Source of the DNA: Candidatus Nanopelagicales bacterium
GTDB lineage: Bacteria > Actinomycetota > Actinomycetes > S36-B12 > CAIYMF01
DNA: 64,000 bases
Direction: 5' to 3'
Assembly: GCA_017848795.1 (NCBI GenBank)
Contig: JAFIHG010000022.1
Span: 1 to 64,000, forward strand
In this document: positions 38,388-49,660 of the stretch, piece by piece
How positions within the stretch are numbered: the stretch's first letter is position 1
Layout of the letters: each line of letters begins with the position of its first letter
The notes under the pieces: generated by a model
Databases searched by the model: none
Seen by the model: only the letters and a program-made list of their open reading frames with translations
Told to the model about the DNA's origin: nothing
Program-made: the position numbers and the translations under genes

Positions 38388-38651
38388 GGCCAGCCGGTCC
38401 ACGACCACGTTGACGACGGCCAGCGCGGCCGCCGTCGCCACCGCCCACACGATCACCTGGCGCATCGAGGCGTCCGGGTCGTTCGCCTTCGGCGGTTCGT
38501 GCCCGGTCCGGCGGTGGTAGACCGACTCCATCGCCTTGCGCACCACCCAGCTGGCGGCGAACGTCGCCAGCGGCGCGATCACCTTCGCTGCGGCGCCGCC
38601 ACCCGACGACGACCCGGCGGCAGCGGGCGCGGCTTCGGTGGGCTCGGTCAT
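38370..38651 (-). CDS. DUF4235 small membrane protein
   Basis: The product has 93 residues from ATG 38651, with GGGAG 6 nt upstream. Two hydrophobic segments (IAPLATFAASWVVRKAMESV and VIVWAVATAAALAVVNVVVD) flank YHRRTGHEPPKANDPDAS, the family's conserved Arg/Pro loop. Function unknown. Its 3' end overlaps the convergent hypothetical gene by 18 bp. Confidence 0.9.
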   Translation of the reverse strand: MTEPTEAAPAAAGSSSGGGAAAKVIAPLATFAASWVVRKAMESVYHRRTGHEPPKANDPDASMRQVIVWAVATAAALAVVNVVVDRLASRPKG

Positions 38652-38706
38652 CGGTGCTCCCGTGAGGTCGGTGTGTCGCGACCGCACCAACCTAACCAGC
38701 GGGTGA

Positions 38707-39228
38707 TCACCGTGCCATCCCACGCAGCGCGGCGGCGACAGCCGCCGGGTCCCGCGTCGACACCAGCCAGTACGGGTGCGGGTCGTCCGGATCGCTCACC
38801 TCGACCCGCACCGCGCCCGGCACCGAGGACCGGATGCAGTGGTAGGCGTACGGGTTCGCGTCGATTCCGCGGAGCCGCCGGGTCGCTTCGCCGTCGAGCA
38901 CCTCGACGGCGCCGACGTAGGCGCGGGGCAGCCGGGCGCGCCCGGCACGCAGCACCCGGTCGTCGACCTGCACGACAGGGGCCGTCGTGACGAGCACCCA
39001 GGCCGCGGCACCCTGCAGCACGAGGAAGGTGAGCAGCCCCCACGCCGGCCCGAGCGCGTAGCCGTACGCCAGGCCGAGGCTGCCGGTGACGATCACCGAA
39101 AGCAGCCAGCTCGCCCAGGACGCGTGCACCCGTTCGCGGTGGGCGACGACGGTGCCGTCCTGCCCTTCCCGCCAGGCGGGCGGGGGCGCCGCGTCCGCGG
39201 GCCCGAGGCGGGTGTGCCGATCGCTCAC
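38707..39228 (-). CDS. DUF3093 membrane protein
   Basis: The product has 173 residues from GTG 39228 with GAGG 8 nt upstream. Two membrane helices near 40-85 are followed by a PH-like beta domain: VDDRVLRAGRARLPRAYVGA and DPHPYWLVSTRDPAAVAAAL. The family is adjacent and divergent to dut across actinobacteria. Function unknown. Confidence 0.9.
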   Translation of the reverse strand: MSDRHTRLGPADAAPPPAWREGQDGTVVAHRERVHASWASWLLSVIVTGSLGLAYGYALGPAWGLLTFLVLQGAAAWVLVTTAPVVQVDDRVLRAGRARLPRAYVGAVEVLDGEATRRLRGIDANPYAYHCIRSSVPGAVRVEVSDPDDPHPYWLVSTRDPAAVAAALRGMAR

Positions 39229-39279
39229 CGGTCAAGCCTCGCACGCGGGCGGCTGCGCCTGACGTGCGCGGCCCGCCGG

Positions 39280-39285
39280 TAGGGT
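39280..39285 (+). promoter_or_regulatory. -10 box TAGGGT of dut (leaderless)
   Basis: It ends 7 nt before the dut GTG. Confidence 0.6.
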
Positions 39286-39292
39286 CGCGCGG

Positions 39293-39778
39293 GTGACCGA
39301 CCCCGTCGCCCGCCCGGCCGGAGCCGTGGACGTGCTGCTGCAGCGGCTCGACCCGCAGGTGCCGCTGCCCTCGTACGCGCACCCTGGTGACGCCGGGGCG
39401 GACCTGGTCACCACCGTCGACGCAACCGTGGCGCCGGGGGAGCGGGTGCTGCTGCCGACGGGTGTCGCGATCGCGCTGCCGGACGGCTATGCCGCCTTCG
39501 TGCACCCGCGCTCCGGGCTGGCGGTGCGCTGCGGCGTGGCGCTGGTGAACGCGCCGGGCACGGTCGACGCGGGTTACCGTGGGGAGCTGCGGGTCGCGCT
39601 GGTCAACCTCGACCCTCGTGAGCCGGTCGTGCTGCGCCGCGGGGACCGCATCGCGCAACTGGTGGTGCAGCGCGTCGAGCGGGCGGTCTTCCACGAGGTC
39701 AGCACGCTGCCCGGCTCGCACCGCGGCACCGGCGGGTTCGGCTCGACGGGGACCGGCACCGGCGCCGCTACGGTGTAG
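39293..39778 (+). CDS. dut: dUTP diphosphatase
   Basis: The product has 161 residues. The five trimeric dUTPase motifs are in order: [32 protein letters not shown] and [10 protein letters not shown]. It hydrolyses dUTP to dUMP and pyrophosphate, keeping uracil out of DNA. It starts a run of four same-strand genes (dut, DUF3710, OB-fold, DUF3159). Confidence 0.97.
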   Translation: MTDPVARPAGAVDVLLQRLDPQVPLPSYAHPGDAGADLVTTVDATVAPGERVLLPTGVAIALPDGYAAFVHPRSGLAVRCGVALVNAPGTVDAGYRGELRVALVNLDPREPVVLRRGDRIAQLVVQRVERAVFHEVSTLPGSHRGTGGFGSTGTGTGAATV

Positions 39779-39824
39779 CCCGCTCCCCGCACCGCGGCGG
39801 GGCCCACAGCGTCAGGAGAGGCAC

Positions 39825-40655
39825 GTGTTCGGTCGCCGCAAGCAGCGCGCGCGTCAGCAGGACGCCGACGAGTACGACCTCGGCGCGGACGCCGAGCGGG
39901 TCGAGGACGAGCAGGTCGAGGACGAGCCGTACGACGACGGCGAGTACGAGGACAGCGAGTACGACGACGAGTACGCGGACGACGACGAGGGCGCCGAAGC
40001 CGACCCCGCACGCCGCGATGGCCCGTACGACGTCGAGGAGATCGACCGGCGAGCCGCCACGGGCGAGGTCGCGCTGCTCGACCTGGGCGGGTTGCGCGTC
40101 CCGGTCCACGACGGCGTGGAGCTGCGCCTGGACGTGGACCAGGAGTCCGGACAGGTCGTGTCGGCCACGGTGGTGCACGAGCGCTCCGCGGTGCAGATCT
40201 CGGCCTTCGCGGCCCCGCGCGGGGAGGGCATCTGGGACGAGGTGCGTACCGACATCGCCAGTGGCATCAGCGCCGCGGGTGGCACCGTGGACCGCGTCGC
40301 CGGCAGCTTCGGTGTCGAGCTGCACGCGATGGTCCCGGAGACCGGTCCCGGCGGCCGCGGCGCGCTCGTCCCGGCCCGGTTCGTCGGTGTGGACGGGCCG
40401 CGTTGGTTCCTGCGCGGGCTGTTCACCGGCGCGGCCGCGCGCGACACGGCCGCCGCCGCCCTGCTGGAGATGGTGGTGCGCGGCTGCGTCGTGGTCCGCG
40501 GCAGCGAGCCGATGGCGCCGGGCGACGTCCTGCTGCTGCAGGTGCCGACCGAACTGCCCGAGGGCCTGGCCCAGGGCGACGACGACGCGGACGGACCGGA
40601 CCGGCGCCAGCTGCCCCCGCCGCGCCGCGGGCCGGAGATCACGGAGATCCGCTGA
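39825..40655 (+). CDS. DUF3710 family protein
   Basis: The product has 276 residues from GTG 39825, with AGGAG 6 nt upstream. Residues 10-60 are extremely acidic (Asp/Glu/Tyr: EYDDEYADDDEGAEAD). The folded part starts GPYDVEEIDRRAATGEVALL and contains VPARFVGVDGPRWFLRGLF, the DUF3710 signature. The family is actinobacterial and follows dut; no activity is known. Confidence 0.92.
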   Translation: MFGRRKQRARQQDADEYDLGADAERVEDEQVEDEPYDDGEYEDSEYDDEYADDDEGAEADPARRDGPYDVEEIDRRAATGEVALLDLGGLRVPVHDGVELRLDVDQESGQVVSATVVHERSAVQISAFAAPRGEGIWDEVRTDIASGISAAGGTVDRVAGSFGVELHAMVPETGPGGRGALVPARFVGVDGPRWFLRGLFTGAAARDTAAAALLEMVVRGCVVVRGSEPMAPGDVLLLQVPTELPEGLAQGDDDADGPDRRQLPPPRRGPEITEIR

Positions 40656-40666
40656 CGCGGCACACG

Positions 40667-40672
40667 TACCCT
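40667..40672 (+). promoter_or_regulatory. -10-like TACCCT beside a Shine-Dalgarno site
   Basis: TACCCT, then GGAGGT at 40673-40678, then ATG. The hexamer would give a leaderless mRNA from ATG 40679, and the GGAGG would serve GTG 40685. Confidence 0.45.
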
Positions 40673-40678
40673 GGAGGT

Positions 40679-41083
40679 ATGGCGGTGTCGACCGGGGTCG
40701 CCGGGAGCGAGAGTTCGCGCGGGTTGCGTGCGGTGCTGCGCCGGCTGGTCTCCACGCCGGAGGAGCTCGACGCGGTCGAGCTCGCCGACACCGCGACCTC
40801 CTCGGGCGCCGACCGGATCCAGGACTGCCGCTGCGGGCGGCCGGTGATCGTGGTGGGGCGGCTGCGCTCGGTCACGATGCGCTGCGCCCAGCAGGTGCCG
40901 GCCGTCGAGGCCGAGCTGTACGACGGCACCGGGCAGCTGACGCTCGTGTTCCTCGGCCGGCGGCGCATCCCCGGCATCACCCCGGGCCGTCCACTCGCGG
41001 CGTACGGGCGGCCGATCGTCCGTGACGGGGTGCGGACGATGATCAACCCCCGGTACGAGCTGCTGCCGATGGGTGCGGAGTGA
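40679..41083 (+). CDS. OB-fold nucleic-acid-binding protein
   Basis: The product has 134 residues from ATG 40679, or 132 from GTG 40685. RPVIVVGRLRSVTMR...VPAVEAELYDGTGQLTLVFL is an OB-fold barrel like tRNA-anticodon/RecG-type domains; VRTMINPRYELLP ends it. TACCCT lies 6 nt before the ATG (leaderless start), while GGAGG is 7 nt before the GTG (leadered start), so both are plausible. It overlaps DUF3159 by GTGA. Confidence 0.88.
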   Translation: MAVSTGVAGSESSRGLRAVLRRLVSTPEELDAVELADTATSSGADRIQDCRCGRPVIVVGRLRSVTMRCAQQVPAVEAELYDGTGQLTLVFLGRRRIPGITPGRPLAAYGRPIVRDGVRTMINPRYELLPMGAE

Positions 41084-41844
41084 GCGACCCGACCCGGCCC
41101 GCGGACCTGTCGCCGGCCCCCGACGGCACCGAGCCGGCGCTCGAACAGGTCGGCGAAGAACTCGCCGAGTCCATGGACGCCGGCGGCATGGGCCGTGCCG
41201 GCGGGCTGGCCAACGCGCTCGTGGAGCAGGGGGCGATCGGGGACGCCATCGGCGGCTGGCGCGGCATGATCGACTCGGCGGCGCCCTCCGCGGTGTTCCT
41301 CGTCGCCTTCACGGTCACCGGTCGCCAGCTCTCGGCCTCGGTCTGGGCGGCCGTCGTGGCCGGCGCGCTCATCGCCGGCTGGCGGCTGCTGCGCCGCCAA
41401 CCGCTGCAGCAGGTCCTCGGCGGTTTCGTCGGGGTCGCGTTCTGCGCCTGGCTGGCGTCGCGGACGGGTCGCGCCGAGGACTTCTACCTGCCCGGACTGC
41501 TCTGGAACGTGCTGTACGCGGTCGTGCTCGCCGGGTCCGCGGTCGTCGGGCACCCGCTCGTGGGCTACCTCGTCGGCGCACTCACCGGTGACCTGAAGGG
41601 CTGGCGGGGCCGGCCGCGGCTGCGGCGCGCGTACCTGCTCGCGACGTGGCTGCTCGCCGCGATGTTCGTGCTGCGGCTCGTGGTCCAGGTCCCGCTCTAC
41701 CTCGCCGGCTGGGTGGAGGCGCTGGGAGCGGCGCGCCTCGCCATGGGCATCCCGCTCTACGCCGGCACCGTGCTGCTGTGCTACACGATCGTGCAGCGGG
41801 CGCGGCACGCGGACGCCCTCACCGGCGCGTCAGCTGCCGAATAG
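41080..41844 (+). CDS. DUF3159 integral membrane protein
   Basis: The product has 254 residues from a GTG overlapping the OB-fold stop. After a polar acidic N-terminus are about six membrane segments. GGWRGMIDSAAPSAVFLVAF and PLVGYLVGALTGDLKGWRGR are the family's signatures. It is conserved next to the OB-fold gene in actinobacteria and its role is unknown. Confidence 0.9.
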   Translation: MSDPTRPADLSPAPDGTEPALEQVGEELAESMDAGGMGRAGGLANALVEQGAIGDAIGGWRGMIDSAAPSAVFLVAFTVTGRQLSASVWAAVVAGALIAGWRLLRRQPLQQVLGGFVGVAFCAWLASRTGRAEDFYLPGLLWNVLYAVVLAGSAVVGHPLVGYLVGALTGDLKGWRGRPRLRRAYLLATWLLAAMFVLRLVVQVPLYLAGWVEALGAARLAMGIPLYAGTVLLCYTIVQRARHADALTGASAAE

Positions 41845-42483
41845 CGACCGGAGCGCCCGCTCCTGCTCCTCGACCGCCACGAACAGCAGCTCGTCGCCCG
41901 CCTCGAGCGGCTCGTCGCGGGACGGTGTCACGACGCGGGTGTCCCGGATGATCGCGACGAGCGCCGTGTCGGCCGGCCAGGCGACGGCACCGACCGCGGT
42001 GCCTACCACGGCCGACGAGGGCGAGAGCGTGATCTCCACCAGGTTCGCGTTGCCCGTACCGAACGTGAACAGCCGCACCAGGTCCCCGACCGTCACGGCC
42101 TCCTCGACCAGCGCGGCGAGCATCCGCGGGGTGGAGACCGCGACGTCGACCCCCCACGCCTCGTCGAACAGCCACTCGTTCTTCGGGTGGTTCACGCGGG
42201 CGACCACGCGGGGTACGCCGTACTCGGTCTTCGCCAGCAGCGACATGACGAGGTTCGCCTTGTCGTCGCCCGTCGCCGCGATGACGACCTGCGAGGCCGG
42301 CAGGTCCGCCTCGTCCAGCGAGGAGATCTCGCAGCAGTCGGCGATCAGCAACGACGCCCCGGGCACCAGCGGGCCGGCGAGCGCGGGGTCCTTGTCGATG
42401 AGCTGCACGGTGTGACCGCTGGCGAGCAGCTCCCGGGCGATGGCGACGCCGACCTTGCCGGCCCCGGCGATCGTGACGCGCAT
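41830..42483 (-). CDS. ceoC: TrkA/RCK potassium-uptake regulator (CeoC-like)
   Basis: The product has 217 residues from ATG 42483. MRVTIAGAGKVGVAIARELL is an RCK_N NAD-binding fold; residues ~135-217 form an RCK_C domain (EITLSPSSAVVGTAVGAVAW). It overlaps the partner gene by one base (TGATG), so the two proteins are made together. RCK_C domains bind ligands such as c-di-AMP in other bacteria. Confidence 0.92.
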   Translation of the reverse strand: MRVTIAGAGKVGVAIARELLASGHTVQLIDKDPALAGPLVPGASLLIADCCEISSLDEADLPASQVVIAATGDDKANLVMSLLAKTEYGVPRVVARVNHPKNEWLFDEAWGVDVAVSTPRMLAALVEEAVTVGDLVRLFTFGTGNANLVEITLSPSSAVVGTAVGAVAWPADTALVAIIRDTRVVTPSRDEPLEAGDELLFVAVEEQERALRSLFGS

Positions 42484-43148
42484 CAGCCACCGGTCCCGGG
42501 CCCGGCGGCGACCGCCGCGAGCGCGGAGTCCCGGTGCCGGTCGTCCACCAGCAGGTGGACCGCGTCGTCGGCCTGCAGGACGGTGTGCTCGTTCGGCAGC
42601 AGCCCGCGTCCGAAACGGACGAGGTACGCGACCCGGGTGCCGGTCTCCTGCTCCAGGCGGACCGCCCGCTCGCCGATCCAGGCCTCCGGCAGCACCACCT
42701 CGAACATGCTCACCCCGCCGACGGCGCTGCGCCACTCCTCGCGCTCGTCGACCGGCATCAGCCGGCGCAGGATGCGCTCGGCCTGCCACGACACGCTCGC
42801 GACGGTCGGGATGCCCAGGCGCTCGTAGACCTCGGCACGGCGCGGGTCGTAGATCCGCGCGACGACGTTCGGCACGCGGAAGGTCTCCCGCGCCACCCGC
42901 GCGGCGATGATGTTCGAGTTGTCACCGCTGCTCACCGCGGCGAACGCGTGGGCGTGCTCGATGTCGGCCTCGAGCAGCCGGTCCCTGTCGAACCCGATGC
43001 CGAGGACCTTGCGACCGCCGAAGTGCTTGCCGAGCCGGGCGAATGCCGGTTTGGACTGGTCGATGACAGCGACCGAATGACCCTCTGCGTCGAGGGTCCG
43101 CGCGAGCTGGGCGCCGACCCGGCCGCAGCCCAGGACCACGACGTGCAC
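42483..43148 (-). CDS. ceoB: TrkA/RCK potassium-uptake regulator (CeoB-like)
   Basis: The product has 221 residues from GTG 43148, with GGAGGT 5 nt upstream. VHVVVLGCGRVGAQLARTL is the nucleotide fold; FRVPNVVARIYDPRRAEVYE is the typical RCK crossover. It pairs with the downstream RCK protein to gate a K+ channel or transporter subunit. No TrkH/KtrB membrane gene is adjacent; a KimA-like transporter diverges instead. Confidence 0.92.
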   Translation of the reverse strand: MHVVVLGCGRVGAQLARTLDAEGHSVAVIDQSKPAFARLGKHFGGRKVLGIGFDRDRLLEADIEHAHAFAAVSSGDNSNIIAARVARETFRVPNVVARIYDPRRAEVYERLGIPTVASVSWQAERILRRLMPVDEREEWRSAVGGVSMFEVVLPEAWIGERAVRLEQETGTRVAYLVRFGRGLLPNEHTVLQADDAVHLLVDDRHRDSALAAVAAGPGTGG

Positions 43149-43258
43149 CCAGACCTCCGAGCCTTCCCGCGGTGCGAAAGCACCGGCACGCCTCGTCCGG
43201 ACCGGTGGCGGTACGGGCGGGTAGCCGCGTGTCGGTGCGCCACCGTACACCGCCGCCG

Positions 43259-43264
43259 TAGCAT
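43259..43264 (+). promoter_or_regulatory. -10 box TAGCAT of KimA-like gene (leaderless)
   Basis: It ends 8 nt before the GTG start. The leader is too short for a riboswitch. Confidence 0.6.
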
Positions 43265-43272
43265 TCCCGCTC

Positions 43273-45351
43273 GTGTCGTCACTGACGGGGTCGGCCAAGC
43301 GGCTGCTGTTCGGCCGGGCGCTGCGAAGCGACCGGCTCGGCGAGACCCTGCTGCCCAAACGCATCGCGCTGCCGGTGTTCGCCTCCGACGCGCTGTCCTC
43401 GGTCGCGTACGCCCCGGACGAGATCTTCCTGACGCTCTCCATCGGCGGGATGGCCGCGTACGCCTTCTCCTGGCAGGTCGCCGCGGTCGTCGTCCTGGTG
43501 ATGGTGACGGTCGTCGCCTCGTACCGCCAGAACGTGCACGCGTACCCGAGCGGGGGCGGGGACTACGAGGTCGCGACGGTGAACCTCGGGCGCTCCGCCG
43601 GGATCACCGTCGCGAGCGCGCTGCTGGTGGACTACGTCATGACGGTCGCGGTCTCGGTCTCCTCCGGGGTGCAGAACGCCGCAGCCGCGGTGCCGTTCCT
43701 GCGCGGGAACGAGACCGAGGCGGCGGTCATCGTCGTCGTCGTGCTGACCGCGATGAACCTGCGCGGGGTGCGCGAGTCCGGCACGTTCTTCGCGATCCCG
43801 ACGTACGCGTTCATGATCGGCATCCTCGGCATGGCCCTCTACGGGCTCTACCAGAAACTGACCGGGTCGCTGCCCCTGGCGCAGAGCGCCGGGTTCGACA
43901 TCACTCCCGAGCCGGTGTTCGCGGACGGGTTCGTCGGCATCGGCGCGGCATTCCTCGTGCTGCGCGCGTTCTCCTCGGGCTGCGCGGCGCTCACCGGGGT
44001 GGAGGCGATCAGCAACGGCGTACCGGCCTTCCGCAAGCCCAAGTCGCGCAACGCCGCGACGACGCTGCTGCTGATGGGCACGCTCTCGATCCTGATGCTG
44101 ATGAGCATCGTGACGCTCGGCAACGCGATGCAGCTGCGGTACGCCGACGACTCGGCGAACCAGTTGCTGCAGAACGGGGTTCCGGTCGGCGACGGCTACG
44201 TGCAGGAGACGGTCATCGGCCAGCTCTCCGACGGGATCTTCGCCGGCTTCCCGCTGGGCTTCTACTGGGTCACCGCCGCCACCGGGATCGTGCTGGTGCT
44301 CGCCGCGAACACCGCGTTCAACGGCTTCCCGGTGCTCGGATCCGTGCTGGCGCGCGACGGCTACCTGCCGCGCCAGCTGCACACCCGCGGCGACCGGCTC
44401 GCCTTCAGCAACGGCATCCTGCTGCTCGCCGCGATGGCGCTCGTGCTCATCGTCGCGTTCAAGGCCAACGTGACGAGCCTGATCCAGCTCTACATCGTCG
44501 GGGTGTTCGTCTCGTTCACGCTCAGCCAGACCGGGATGGTCCGGCACTGGACCCGGCTGCTGCGCGTCGAGACCGACCGCGCCACCCGGGTACGGATGAT
44601 GCGTTCGCGCGTCATCAACTCGATCGGTCTGGTGATGACCGGCTGCGTGCTGGTCGTGGTGCTGATCACCAAGTTCACGCGCGGGGCCTGGATCGCGGTG
44701 ACCGCGATGTTCGTCATCTTCCTGATCATGCAGGGCATCCGCCGCCACTACGACCGGGTGTCGGTCGAGCTCGCACCGGACGAGGACGAGGTGGTGACGC
44801 TCCCGTCGCGGATCCACGCCGTCGTGCTGGTCTCCAAGATCCACCGGCCGACGCTGCGCGCCCTGGCGTACGCCCGCGCGACCCGCCCCAGCACCCTCGA
44901 GGCGATCACGGTGGACGTCGACCCCGACGACACCGCGGCCCTGCAGGCGGAGTGGAGCCGCCGGGCGATCCCCGTCCAGCTGCGCGTGCTGGAGTCCCCG
45001 TTCCGCGAGGTGACCCGTCCGATCCTCGACTACGTACGCGGGCTGCGCCGTACTAGTCCCCGGGACCTGGTGATCGTCTACATCCCCGAGTACGTCGTCG
45101 GGCACTGGTGGGAGCAGCTGCTGCACAACCAGAGCGCGCTGCGGCTCAAGGGACGGCTGCTGTTCACACCCGGGGTCATGGTCACCAACGTGCCGTGGCA
45201 GCTCGAGTCCAGCGGACGGGTCGCGCACCGGTCGGTCGCGAACGCCCCCGGCGCGGTCCGCCGCGGTGACCCGCCGGCGGCGGTCAAGGACGCGGTCGTA
45301 CGCAGCCAGTACTTCGGCCAGGGCATCGAGGAAGAGGACGGCCGACGTTGA
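43273..45351 (+). CDS. APC-superfamily transporter, KimA-like probable potassium importer
   Basis: The product has 692 residues. The first ~490 carry 12 membrane segments of the APC fold (LPVFASDALSSVAYAPDEIF, AYPSGGGDYEVATVNLG). The last ~190 are a cytoplasmic Usp-like domain (IHAVVLVSKIHRPTLRALAY). This layout matches Bacillus KimA, a high-affinity K+/H+ symporter controlled by c-di-AMP, and the divergent RCK pair supports potassium. An amino-acid substrate cannot be excluded. Confidence 0.85.
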   Translation: MSSLTGSAKRLLFGRALRSDRLGETLLPKRIALPVFASDALSSVAYAPDEIFLTLSIGGMAAYAFSWQVAAVVVLVMVTVVASYRQNVHAYPSGGGDYEVATVNLGRSAGITVASALLVDYVMTVAVSVSSGVQNAAAAVPFLRGNETEAAVIVVVVLTAMNLRGVRESGTFFAIPTYAFMIGILGMALYGLYQKLTGSLPLAQSAGFDITPEPVFADGFVGIGAAFLVLRAFSSGCAALTGVEAISNGVPAFRKPKSRNAATTLLLMGTLSILMLMSIVTLGNAMQLRYADDSANQLLQNGVPVGDGYVQETVIGQLSDGIFAGFPLGFYWVTAATGIVLVLAANTAFNGFPVLGSVLARDGYLPRQLHTRGDRLAFSNGILLLAAMALVLIVAFKANVTSLIQLYIVGVFVSFTLSQTGMVRHWTRLLRVETDRATRVRMMRSRVINSIGLVMTGCVLVVVLITKFTRGAWIAVTAMFVIFLIMQGIRRHYDRVSVELAPDEDEVVTLPSRIHAVVLVSKIHRPTLRALAYARATRPSTLEAITVDVDPDDTAALQAEWSRRAIPVQLRVLESPFREVTRPILDYVRGLRRTSPRDLVIVYIPEYVVGHWWEQLLHNQSALRLKGRLLFTPGVMVTNVPWQLESSGRVAHRSVANAPGAVRRGDPPAAVKDAVVRSQYFGQGIEEEDGRR

Positions 45352-46655
45352 CCGGCAGCCCGGAAACCGACGCGGAACCGGGCCGGGAGCTCGAGCTCGA
45401 CGTGGGCCCGGTGGGCTACGGCGGGCAGTGCGTGGCCCGTCACGACGGTCGGGTGCTCCTCGTACGACATGCCCTGCCGGGCGAGCGGGTGATCGCCCGC
45501 GTCACGGGCGTCGGGCGGCGCGGGCGGTTCCTACGGGCGGACGCGGTACGGGTCCTTGCGGCCTCGCCGGACCGGGTCACCCCGCCGTGCCCGTATGCCG
45601 GGCCGGGCCGCTGCGGCGGCTGCGACTGGCAGCACGCCGCTCTCGACGCGCAGCGCCGGCTCAAAGGCCGGGTGCTCGCCGACGCGCTGCGCCGCCATGC
45701 GGGGGTCAGCGAGGTCGGCGGACAAGCGCTGCCGGAGAGCGTAGAGGTCCATGCGGTCCCCGGTGACGAGGACGGGCTGCGCTGGCGCACGCGGGTGCGG
45801 TACGCGGTGGCGCCGCACAACGAGGGGCCGCCAGCGCTCGGGTTCCGCCGGCACCGCAGCCACGAGGTGGAGCCGGTCGGGGACTGCCGGATCGCGGCCC
45901 GCGAGATCGCGGCCCTCCCGCTCGCCGATCACCCCTGGCCCCACACGGTCGCAGAGGTCGCGATGACCCGTTCCGGTACCGGGGAGCTCGTCGTGCGCCC
46001 CGAGCCCGCGTCGACCCGGGACCCCGAACTGCTCCGCCTCCTGCCCGCCGCCGTCTCGGTACCGGGCGTCCGCGGCCGGGGGCGGGTCACCGAGCAGGCG
46101 GCCGGTCGGCGCTGGCGGGTCTCCGGCGACGGCTTCTGGCAGGTCCATCCCGGCGGGGCCGAGGTGCTCGTCGACGCCGTACGCGCGCTGCTCGCCCCGC
46201 GCCCCGGCGAGCACCTGCTCGACCTCTACAGCGGCGTGGGGCTGTTCGCCGGTGCGCTCGCCGCCGACCTCGGACCGGGCGGACGCGTCGATGCCGTCGA
46301 GGGCTCGGCCGCCGCCGCCAAGGACGCCCGCCGCAACCTGCACGACCTGCCGCAGGTGCACCTGCACCACGCCGACGTGCGGGTCTGGCTGCGGCGCCGC
46401 TCGGTCGTGCGGGCCGACCTGGTGGTGCTCGACCCGCCCCGTACCGGCGCCGGCCCGGACGTCGTGCGGCAGCTGCTCGCCCGCGGGCCGCGCGCCATCG
46501 CGTACGTCGCCTGCGATCCGGTCGCCCTCGCACGGGACCTGGCCGTCGCGCTCGCGGCCGGCTGGCGGCTCGCGCAGCTGCGGGCGTACGACCTGTTCCC
46601 CATGACCCACCACCTGGAGACCGTCGCCCTCCTGTTGCCCGCCCGTTCCGGATGA
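45348..46655 (+). CDS. TRAM-domain class I SAM-dependent RNA methyltransferase (TrmA/RlmD family)
   Basis: The product has 435 residues from TTG 45348, which overlaps the transporter stop (TTGA). The TRAM/OB domain is residues ~1-70. Cys81, Cys89, Cys92 and Cys180 fit the [4Fe-4S] site of the RumA group. SAM motif I is LLDLYSGVGLFAGALA; LVVLDPPRTGAG and YVACDPVALARDLAV carry the catalytic Cys. It should form m5U in tRNA or 23S rRNA. Its stop codon is inside a 27-bp inverted repeat. Confidence 0.93.
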   Translation: MTGSPETDAEPGRELELDVGPVGYGGQCVARHDGRVLLVRHALPGERVIARVTGVGRRGRFLRADAVRVLAASPDRVTPPCPYAGPGRCGGCDWQHAALDAQRRLKGRVLADALRRHAGVSEVGGQALPESVEVHAVPGDEDGLRWRTRVRYAVAPHNEGPPALGFRRHRSHEVEPVGDCRIAAREIAALPLADHPWPHTVAEVAMTRSGTGELVVRPEPASTRDPELLRLLPAAVSVPGVRGRGRVTEQAAGRRWRVSGDGFWQVHPGGAEVLVDAVRALLAPRPGEHLLDLYSGVGLFAGALAADLGPGGRVDAVEGSAAAAKDARRNLHDLPQVHLHHADVRVWLRRRSVVRADLVVLDPPRTGAGPDVVRQLLARGPRAIAYVACDPVALARDLAVALAAGWRLAQLRAYDLFPMTHHLETVALLLPARSG

Positions 46656-46706
46656 ATGTGGCAGGACTCCACCAAGAGCGGAGTCCTGCCACATTCATCC
46701 GGAACG
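46644..46706. terminator. Perfect 27-bp inverted repeat at the methyltransferase stop
   Basis: Arms 46644-46670 and 46680-46706 are exact reverse complements (core GGATGAATGTGGCAGGACTC) around a 9-nt loop. The gene's TGA is at 46653-46655 inside the left arm, so the last codons are part of the stem. It ends 82 bp before aconitase and should stop read-through. Confidence 0.85.
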
Positions 46707-46740
46707 CCGGGGGGCTCGGGTCGGGCGGAGCACGGTGAGG

Positions 46741-46758
46741 TATCTTGATATCAAGATA
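46741..46758. promoter_or_regulatory. 18-bp perfect palindrome upstream of aconitase
   Basis: TATCTTGATATCAAGATA lies 29 bp before the acnA ATG. It is AT-rich against a very GC-rich background and is a likely operator for a dimeric regulator, perhaps of the TetR/AcnR type, of aconitase. The spacing puts it at or just after the promoter. Confidence 0.75.
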
Positions 46759-46787
46759 AATCCCGGACGTCGGACGGAAGGACTGCC

Positions 46788-49586
<2,799 letters not shown>

Positions 49587-49636
49587 CGGCGGCGGCGCGG
49601 ATACCACTGGCGATGCGGCCCGGAGAGATACCGTTG

Positions 49637-49653
49637 CCTTACTGACAGTAAGG
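49637..49653. promoter_or_regulatory. Palindromic operator overlapping vapB ribosome binding site
   Basis: CCTTACTGACAGTAAGG is a perfect 8-1-8 palindrome. Its right arm runs into the AAGGAGGGG ribosome binding site of vapB, so binding by the antitoxin, or an RNA hairpin, would block expression. Confidence 0.7.
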
Positions 49654-49660
49654 AGGGGTC

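Noticed and set aside
43149-43272. c-di-AMP (ydaO-type) riboswitch before the KimA-like gene
   Set aside because: A -10 box 8 nt before the start codon implies no leader, and no riboswitch core sequence is seen in the 124 bp.
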